Below are positions 6,222-10,386 of a DNA stretch of 10,386 bases, piece by piece (within the stretch, counting starts at the first letter, position 1; every line of letters starts with the position of its first letter). The stretch comes from an uncultured bacterium. Its GTDB lineage: Bacteria; Patescibacteriota; Saccharimonadia; Saccharimonadales; Saccharimonadaceae. Below the pieces are notes generated by a model. That model ran no database searches. It saw nothing but the letters and a program-made list of their open reading frames with translations, and had not been told where the DNA came from. The translations under genes were made by a program, and so were the position numbers. The stretch covers positions 1 to 10,386 of the forward strand of contig CAIOSL010000011.1 of assembly GCA_903861015.1 (NCBI GenBank), in the 5' to 3' direction.

Positions 6222-6256
6222 CTCGTAACTGCGGGAATCGAAGCCCCGATGACCAT
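6221..6256 (-). repeat. inverted, degenerate copy of the tRNA-Gln 3' half
   Basis: Read on the minus strand from 6256, this stretch contains TGGTC, ATCGGGG, TTCGA and TCCC in the same order as the anticodon-to-T-arm part of the tRNA-Gln at about 6143-6171, and then continues into the mirrored terminator arm. The tRNA 3' half plus terminator therefore forms an imperfect inverted duplication centred at about 6202. It also has a small perfect hairpin CCCGAT/ATCGGG (about 6245-6260). It is not a complete tRNA. Confidence 0.6.
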
Positions 6257-6262
6257 CGGGAG

Positions 6263-6384
6263 TGAGGATTGCAAGTCTGCAATCCGCAAGGCCGCAGCCT
6301 GGATTGCGAACGCAACCAAGCGAGGCGGGGTCGCGGAAATTTGCAAGGCAAATTATCCGTAACCGAGTCCTTCATCCTCAGCCA
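6263..6384 (+). ncRNA. structured RNA element, copy B, with tRNA-like ends
   Basis: Second copy of the element at 5945-6059. Hairpin 1 is GGATTGCA/TGCAATCC (6266-6273 with 6278-6285): three of its eight base pairs differ from copy A as compensated double changes. The core 6285-6363 is 74/79 identical to copy A. Hairpin 3 closes with GCGGA/TCCGT, exchanging G-U and G-C pairs relative to copy A. Its outer ends form a perfect 7-bp stem TGAGGAT/ATCCTCA (6263-6269 with 6374-6380) followed by GCCA, exactly like a tRNA acceptor stem. The last 21 bases are a near copy of the tRNA-Gln 3' end. No promoter lies between it and the terminator at 6183-6221, so it may be silent. Confidence 0.55.
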
Positions 6385-6419
6385 TGAAATAAATCAGGCA
6401 TATTCGGTCTGGCTTTTTT
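6380..6419 (+). terminator. weak terminator candidate
   Basis: AGCCA (6380-6384) can pair with TGGCT (6410-6414) just before a run of six T (6414-6419), but the stem is short and the loop long (25 bases). It could end read-through of copy B. Confidence 0.25.
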
Positions 6420-6447
6420 CATAACCCGAAATCGTGAACTCGAGAAG

Positions 6448-6798
6448 TTGCGTTTTGCTATAATACATCCATGCCCTGACGACATTTTCCTAGAAACATT
6501 CTTCCAAACAGCCATACTACCACACTATAAAGGCGAGCTGGATTTAGATTACGTTAAATGGTTTAGCCATGGCAAAATTGGCCCCGATTCGTGGGCGCAT
6601 TATTTTAACAGCGGTGGTATCGAATACGCTTTGGTATACGAAGATTTTCCAGATGGTTCGTATCTGTCGGATGGCTTAACTCACGAAATAGTCCTGCTGG
6701 GTGATGGCCATGGATGCCTAGAGCTTCATTTTAACGATCAAAAGAACATCGATGGTATTACAGGTTGGTATACCTTGTTTAAAGAGAAAAAGCGCTAA
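6448..6798 (+). CDS. hypothetical protein, probable 5' frameshift
   Basis: I do not recognise this protein. The open frame gives up to 116 residues from a TTG at 6448, with no transmembrane segment and many aromatic residues (DYVKWFSHG, YFNSGGIEYALVYEDF). The TTG start is doubtful: it has no Shine-Dalgarno and lies upstream of the -10 box at 6459-6464. The expected leaderless ATG at 6471 is in another frame and reads Met-Pro-stop. Removing one C from the CCC at 6474-6476 would join that ATG to the open frame as MPDDIFLETFFQ, a natural beginning for a protein of about 108 residues. So this is either a gene disabled or altered by a one-base insertion, or a sequencing error. There are no Met codons further in. 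Stop TAA at 6796-6798; the next gene follows after 66 bases. Confidence 0.5.
   Translation: MRFAIIHPCPDDIFLETFFQTAILPHYKGELDLDYVKWFSHGKIGPDSWAHYFNSGGIEYALVYEDFPDGSYLSDGLTHEIVLLGDGHGCLELHFNDQKNIDGITGWYTLFKEKKR
6456..6464 (+). promoter_or_regulatory. extended -10 promoter of the gene at 6448/6471
   Basis: TGC-TATAAT, perfect extended -10, followed by six bases (ACATCC) and an ATG at 6471. The spacing equals that at idi, so a leaderless start at 6471 is expected. That ATG, however, meets a stop after two codons (see the coding entry). Confidence 0.65.
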
Positions 6799-6851
6799 CA
6801 TAAAAACTCGTTGGCAGATTACAATAAAGTAAGAGCGTTTAACAAAACAAC

Positions 6852-6859
6852 AAGGAGGT
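6852..6859 (+). promoter_or_regulatory. strong Shine-Dalgarno deciding the start at 6865
   Basis: AAGGAGGT, a full anti-16S match, five bases before the ATG at 6865. It favours that ATG over the TTG at 6862, which would be only two bases away. A possible -10 (TACAAT, 6820-6825) lies upstream without a clear -35. Confidence 0.8.
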
Positions 6860-6864
6860 AATTG

Positions 6865-7329
6865 ATGCCATACATAGTCGATTTTAATACTGTATCTGCC
6901 ATCGGGCTGGAATCTTCACCCGTTGCTGATGCGCTAGCTGGCTTGCGCGCCAATGAAGCCCGGTACTTTATGAATAAATACAACCATGCGTTTGCGGTTA
7001 CGCCAGCCGGTGAAAGCCAGGAAGTTGTTGATTATGTCAGCCGAATTCTTAAACAAGAGCGTGATATCGAGTTTGCTGCCAAACCTCTAGAAACATCCAG
7101 TTTTCAGGTAGATAACATCAAATGGTCGTATGTGTTTTACGAAGATGGCCTGGAGGTTAACGTACTATACAACCTGGATAACCCTAAAAAACGAGCCGTC
7201 GGCTTTAAGTTGTCGGAAGGCATGGAGGTGCCGATTGAACTGGCTAGTAAATTCAAGTTCGCCAGACAAAAGTCTAAGCTGGCCGGGGTAATACGTGGTT
7301 CATTCTTTGTGATTAAAGCCAGTTATTGA
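6865..7329 (+). CDS. hypothetical protein, 154 aa
   Basis: Not recognised. A soluble, mixed alpha/beta-looking protein of 154 residues beginning MPYIVDFNTV. No signal peptide, membrane helix or Cys cluster is visible. Residues around 75-130 alternate hydrophobic and charged positions (IKWSYVFYEDGLEVNVLYNL), suggesting beta strands, and the C-terminus is basic (KFKFARQKSK) before a hydrophobic end GVIRGSFFVIKASY. The start is fixed by the Shine-Dalgarno at 6852-6859. The stop TGA (7327-7329) is part of the TTGACA -35 box of the next promoter, so the genes are packed but separately promoted. No function can be assigned. Confidence 0.8.
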   Translation: MPYIVDFNTVSAIGLESSPVADALAGLRANEARYFMNKYNHAFAVTPAGESQEVVDYVSRILKQERDIEFAAKPLETSSFQVDNIKWSYVFYEDGLEVNVLYNLDNPKKRAVGFKLSEGMEVPIELASKFKFARQKSKLAGVIRGSFFVIKASY

Positions 7330-7354
7330 CATAATACTTACTTGGTGCCATAAT
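7326..7354 (+). promoter_or_regulatory. promoter of the 894-aa repeat protein gene
   Basis: Perfect TTGACA (7326-7331), 17-bp spacer, CATAAT (7349-7354, five of six) preceded by TGC (extended -10). This is the closest to consensus in spacing in the window. The predicted start is near 7361, giving a leader of about 25 bases. Confidence 0.8.
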
Positions 7355-7386
7355 ATAGGTAGTTACTACTTCTAGGCAGGTGGCCG

Positions 7387-10071
7387 TTGACTATAGCTAT
7401 GGAACACAAATCCAAAACTCCTGAAAAGATGATTGGCAATAAGCCAAGATCGATACTGCCTGAATTAGGAAGGTCTGCATTAAGCACGGAACAGACGACC
7501 CCACCAATAACGATATTCGACGACAAGAATAGCCTTGACGAGCAACTTAATAACCCTAAACCTGAATGCATTAAATTAGGGCTTGAATGGGCTATTCCAC
7601 TAATCGAGACCTGGGACGGTGAACGTATCACCGAGAACATCTCTAACTATACAGAGTCTGACCATTACGAGATAGCTGATAGAATAATTGAAAAGGGAAG
7701 CGGCTGGAGTGTTGCAGAGTACCTTCCAAATTTTACTGGGCTTAACCATACCGACATTGCCAACAAACTAATTGAAAGGGGAGGTGGTAAGGATGTCGCC
7801 CACTATCTGCCAAACTTTATTGGTATCGACCATAACGCAGTAGCTAACAAGATAATTGAAATGAGAGACGGCTGGGAGGTTGCCAAACACCTGCCAAATT
7901 TTATTGGGCTTGACCATACCGAGATTGCCAACAAGATAATAGAGACTGGATACATCAAATGCGTTGTGACCTATTTAAGTCACTTTACAAATCTGCCTGG
8001 CAACAAAATACCGCAGCTAGAGGAGCATTTTAGCGACCCTAATATACTAAAAAGTAACTTATTCCGGTTTGTGGACATGCCAGAAGAAATACTTAGAAAT
8101 CTAAGTATTAGGTTTGACATACCAGAACTTACAAATATGCCCAGACCACGGACAAATGACTCGGGCGAGATCCGTCAGCCACGATCATCAGCAATAGATC
8201 GTTGGTACGGCGAGCTGTCGTACGCGCATATGGAAGGTGGTTTTAATAAAGCAACTATTGGGCATTTAATTCGACTACAGATTGAAAACAAAGTCCAAGA
8301 TAACATCCATGACGCTTCGCAATGGTTGTCGACTTTTCGTATTCCTGAAACCAGTCATGACATTACGGAGATATTGAACGCGCGCAATTCAGCCGATTTT
8401 GATCCTAAATATCTGGATGACTTTAGGGCAACCTTGATCGATCATGACGCCGAAAAACAATTTTTCGTTCAACTGTTGGCCACCGGTCAAGACACGAGGG
8501 CTCGACTGCGTTACGAAGGGGTCGAGCGCGAGCCATCGGTTGACGATAAGCTATCCGGCATATTCAAACTCCGACCTGGTTTACGACAAGATCTAAATGC
8601 AAAGTTAGCTATCGAAAATAATGTCTTTACAAACAATTTCTATAACAAAATACTTATTGATGATCCAAACCTTGCCCAAAAATACAACGAGGCGACTGCC
8701 AACAGCATCACAAAACGTAAGTTTTTTAAAGATATACTTAAAGATAATATTTCGTATGCGACCGAATTAGACCAGCAACTAAAACAATTGCTTGGCAGTA
8801 TTAAAAATGAATTCTGCAATATGGTTTTAAATAACAGCCCAGAATTATTAGACACTTTGGGTAAAAAGAAGGATAAATCTGTTGAAAATGAGTCTTGGTT
8901 CTTTTCGCCAGAGAATCAACTGCTATTTAGGGCAGCGCTGGAAAGTGTTGACGGCATACCATTTTACAAACGATCTGACTTTTCAGCCCAGACGTTATTT
9001 GACAGAGCCAAACTGATGATAGATGACTTTCATCAAACGACAGCATTCGGGCGAGGCAAAGAGGTGTTTAGCTATTATTTAAGTGCGGCCGACTTGTCTA
9101 ATCGTCTTGACGATATGCGTAACGTCGTACAGACAGGCGAGCCGGCTGTATTGGGCAATCTGGGCGATACGGTGCGCGCTCTGACGCAGGCCCGGACCGC
9201 ACGCAATAATTATATAAATGATACTCAAAGTTGGCTAATGAGACACACTAGCTCGACTAATAGCCGGCTGACAAAGATATGGAGTGATCGTCCGATGGCG
9301 TTAGCATGCGGCATATCAGATAACGTCAAAGATATAGAGCTCTGGCATAATAACAACGCGCTCGAGCAAATGGCTTTAGACCTAGAATCTAGTGGTAACT
9401 TACAGGATAAATTCGATCTATCATATAGAGAAGTAATGGACGAAGGGCAAAAGCCTGTCCGCACAGAGTTAATGCGACGCCTATCAGCAATTGATACCAT
9501 ACGCGCTATGTCAAGATTAAAGGACTGGAAGAACAAACGCATTGAAAAAAATATTGTTAGTATCCTGCCTGCATCCAGTTGCACAGTGGATATAAAACGG
9601 GGCAACACAAGCAAGTCGTACAAATTTGAAGTCCTCAGCAAGGACGACCCACGTGGTTTTACGATCGGGGAAGATACAAATTGCTGCATGACAATCGACG
9701 GAGAATCTAGCGACTGCATCAGAGCGGGTTACACTGAAAAAAACTGCGGTTTCATGGCGGTATACAACACTACCGGCACCATAATCGCCCAGTCATTCTG
9801 GTTTATTAACGAAACCCATCCAAACACTCTGGTAATCGATAATATCGAAGCATATGGCGCCAAAGACTTGCAATCAGTGGTCGAGATTTATCGTCACGCC
9901 TTGAAAGACTACCTAATAACGCATGCCGAACTTGGGATTACAAATGTCCATGTTGGTACTGGCTTTTCAGACGTCGATCTAGGCACGCTGCCAACCGCCC
10001 GTCCAGTCCCAGTATTAGAGAACATCGATTATTCAGACGCAGAGGTTCAAAAATTATTGCTAGAGTTATAG
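7387..10071 (+). CDS. large uncharacterised protein with 28-residue tandem repeats and Cys-containing C-terminal domain
   Basis: An 894-residue protein I cannot name. Layout: a polar N-terminus (1-84); four tandem 28-residue repeats (85-196; consensus close to LPNFxGLDHxEIANKIIExGxGxxVAxY) and the start of a fifth; a long, mostly helical, charged middle (about 205-735); and a C-terminal domain (about 745-870). The latter has the line TIGEDTNCCMTIDGESSDC, then CGFMAVYNTTGTIIAQSFWFI, LVIDNIEAYGA and a helix plus ITNVHVGTG, an order of strands and helix that recalls acetyltransferase-like folds without a clear acetyl-CoA loop. No signal peptide or membrane helix, so probably cytoplasmic. Start: AGGTG (7378-7382) is four bases before TTG 7387, better placed than for ATG 7399 (four codons in), so TTG is preferred. 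It has its own promoter. Confidence 0.85.
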   Translation: MTIAMEHKSKTPEKMIGNKPRSILPELGRSALSTEQTTPPITIFDDKNSLDEQLNNPKPECIKLGLEWAIPLIETWDGERITENISNYTESDHYEIADRIIEKGSGWSVAEYLPNFTGLNHTDIANKLIERGGGKDVAHYLPNFIGIDHNAVANKIIEMRDGWEVAKHLPNFIGLDHTEIANKIIETGYIKCVVTYLSHFTNLPGNKIPQLEEHFSDPNILKSNLFRFVDMPEEILRNLSIRFDIPELTNMPRPRTNDSGEIRQPRSSAIDRWYGELSYAHMEGGFNKATIGHLIRLQIENKVQDNIHDASQWLSTFRIPETSHDITEILNARNSADFDPKYLDDFRATLIDHDAEKQFFVQLLATGQDTRARLRYEGVEREPSVDDKLSGIFKLRPGLRQDLNAKLAIENNVFTNNFYNKILIDDPNLAQKYNEATANSITKRKFFKDILKDNISYATELDQQLKQLLGSIKNEFCNMVLNNSPELLDTLGKKKDKSVENESWFFSPENQLLFRAALESVDGIPFYKRSDFSAQTLFDRAKLMIDDFHQTTAFGRGKEVFSYYLSAADLSNRLDDMRNVVQTGEPAVLGNLGDTVRALTQARTARNNYINDTQSWLMRHTSSTNSRLTKIWSDRPMALACGISDNVKDIELWHNNNALEQMALDLESSGNLQDKFDLSYREVMDEGQKPVRTELMRRLSAIDTIRAMSRLKDWKNKRIEKNIVSILPASSCTVDIKRGNTSKSYKFEVLSKDDPRGFTIGEDTNCCMTIDGESSDCIRAGYTEKNCGFMAVYNTTGTIIAQSFWFINETHPNTLVIDNIEAYGAKDLQSVVEIYRHALKDYLITHAELGITNVHVGTGFSDVDLGTLPTARPVPVLENIDYSDAEVQKLLLEL
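7639..7974 (+). repeat. four in-frame 84-bp repeats in the 894-aa protein gene
   Basis: Four consecutive units encode 28 residues each (residues 85-112, 113-140, 141-168, 169-196), with conserved LPNF, (L/I)(N/D)H, IA-K-IIE and VA positions. Repeats of this length with hydrophobic i, i+3/4 spacing suggest a two-helix solenoid, a common protein-binding scaffold. Units 2 and 4 are more alike at DNA level (38/41 over their first 41 bases) than units 3 and 4 (31/41). Confidence 0.85.
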
Positions 10072-10138
10072 CGCCAGGTTGGTATTAATATATACAAAGA
10101 AACAACAAGTAATAAGAAGAAGGAATAAAAGGAAGAGT

Positions 10139-10163
10139 TAATTACTAAATAATAAAGTAATTA
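10139..10163. repeat. AT-rich inverted repeat downstream of the 894-aa protein gene
   Basis: TAATTACT (10139-10146) and AGTAATTA (10156-10163) form a perfect 8-bp stem with a nine-base loop. No T-tract follows, so it is at best a weak terminator or a protein-binding site. The purine-rich stretch before it (10086-10137) shows nothing else recognisable. Confidence 0.4.
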
Positions 10164-10164
10164 C

Positions 10165-10260
10165 ATCACTGTGAGGCGAACCCGCACACTGTCATCCCGG
10201 CGGTCAGCCCAGCCCAAGCACGACCTGACCTGGCCGCCGTCCCAGCCGTGTCCCCCTCCT
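10165..10260. other. C/G-rich island of unknown role
   Basis: About 95 bases markedly richer in C and G than the AT-rich flanks, C-rich on the plus strand. No open frame with coding character. It can fold: CGGCGGTCAG (10198-10207) pairs with CTGA and CCGCCG (10225-10228, 10234-10239) leaving a five-base bulge, or GGTCAG pairs with CTGACC alone. A smaller imperfect hairpin lies at about 10171-10187. It could be a small structured RNA or acquired DNA; I recognise neither. Confidence 0.4.
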
Positions 10261-10290
10261 AATACAATCAACACATAGTCTCTTCCGGAA

Positions 10291-10317
10291 TTGGCTAAAA
10301 TATTAATTTAGTATAAG
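10291..10317 (+). promoter_or_regulatory. promoter candidate of the gene starting at 10368
   Basis: TTGGCT (10291-10296), 15-bp spacer (16 if ATTGGC is used) and TATAAG (10312-10317). The spacing is short, so it is only a candidate. A start about seven bases after the -10 would fall at the base of the hairpin at 10325. Confidence 0.45.
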
Positions 10318-10324
10318 AATAGGT

Positions 10325-10350
10325 ATAGACAGGGCGTTAGCCCTGTCTAT
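10325..10350 (+). promoter_or_regulatory. perfect hairpin in the 5' leader of the gene at 10368
   Basis: ATAGACAGGGC (10325-10335) pairs completely with GCCCTGTCTAT (10340-10350) around the loop GTTA: 11 bp, no mismatch. No T-tract follows, so it is not an intrinsic terminator on the plus strand. It sits at the predicted 5' end of the mRNA and just before the Shine-Dalgarno GAAAGGA (10351-10357), where it could protect the mRNA end or affect translation. Confidence 0.7.
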
Positions 10351-10367
10351 GAAAGGACTATTAAAAT

Positions 10368-10386
10368 ATGCCCACAGGTAAACCAG
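10368..10386 (+). CDS. start of an unidentified gene, cut by the window end
   Basis: ATG at 10368 followed by Pro-Thr-Gly-Lys-Pro to the end of the window. AAAGGA ten bases upstream, the leader hairpin and a candidate promoter all point to this start. Too little is visible to identify the product. Confidence 0.55.

Noticed and set aside
5890-6346. Short minus-strand open frames of 60-67 codons over the tRNA region
   Set aside because: They read through the tRNA-Gln, its broken copy or the structured elements in antisense; one begins with the tRNA-derived string WLGMRDSNPR. They have no promoter or Shine-Dalgarno support.
5945-6384. Group I or group II intron in tRNA-Gln
   Set aside because: The insertion is in the D arm rather than the anticodon loop, is only about 100 bases long, and shows no recognisable intron core motifs or homing endonuclease.
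7327-7353. UGA read as glycine (alternative code as in Gracilibacteria/Absconditabacteria)
   Set aside because: Reading through TGA at 7327 adds only eight codons to a TAA, and no gene here has in-frame TGA inside a conserved domain. The standard code explains everything seen.
7639-7974. CRISPR-like array
   Set aside because: The regular 84-bp spacing is in-frame protein repetition with codon-level divergence and no spacers; no cas genes are present.
10165-10260. SRP (4.5S) RNA on the minus strand
   Set aside because: It contains AGGTCAGGTC but lacks the invariant GGAAGGAAGCA-like loop region, so the resemblance is superficial.

Overview
The window reads as a chromosomal segment from a small-genome bacterium of the Patescibacteria/CPR type, plausibly a Saccharibacteria (TM7) relative. 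The supporting signs are tight gene packing, several genes whose -10 box lies only 6 to 9 bases before the ATG (leaderless mRNAs), a tRNA gene that encodes its own CCA, an ABC exporter with no periplasmic adaptor gene beside it, and several proteins with lineage-odd extensions. The lineage is an inference; no rRNA or other phylogenetic marker is present.

Positions 1-2192: a minus-strand VIT1/CCC1-type metal-ion transporter (cut by the window edge) and a MarR-type regulator that runs without a stop into a short-chain-dehydrogenase-like NAD(P) epimerase. A near-perfect palindrome fills the spacer of the MarR promoter, indicating autoregulation. Positions 2193-4239: a plus-strand MacB/FtsX-like permease and its ATPase, transcribed divergently from the MarR gene. 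Positions 4240-5809: a minus-strand pair encoding a type I isopentenyl-diphosphate isomerase with an extra N-terminal domain, then an AlkD-family DNA glycosylase overlapping it by 8 bases. The AlkD and ABC ATPase genes meet stop to stop with no base between them.

Positions 5810-6447 hold no protein gene but are the most unusual part. An intact tRNA-Gln(CUG) is preceded by a broken tRNA-Gln copy. The broken copy is interrupted in its D arm by a roughly 100-base structured element. A second copy of that element lies past a strong hairpin terminator and ends in a degenerate tRNA-Gln 3' end. The two copies are 74/79 identical over their core, and an 8-bp stem in front of the core differs by three compensatory pair changes, so an RNA structure appears to have been maintained.

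Positions 6448-10071: three plus-strand genes of unknown function. The first seems to have lost its leaderless ATG to a one-base frameshift, the second has a perfect Shine-Dalgarno, and the third encodes a large (about 894 aa) protein with four tandem 28-residue repeats and a cysteine-containing C-terminal domain. Positions 10072-10386: an intergenic region with an AT-rich inverted repeat, an abrupt C/G-rich island, a promoter, a perfect 11-bp hairpin at the expected mRNA 5' end, and the first codons of another gene.
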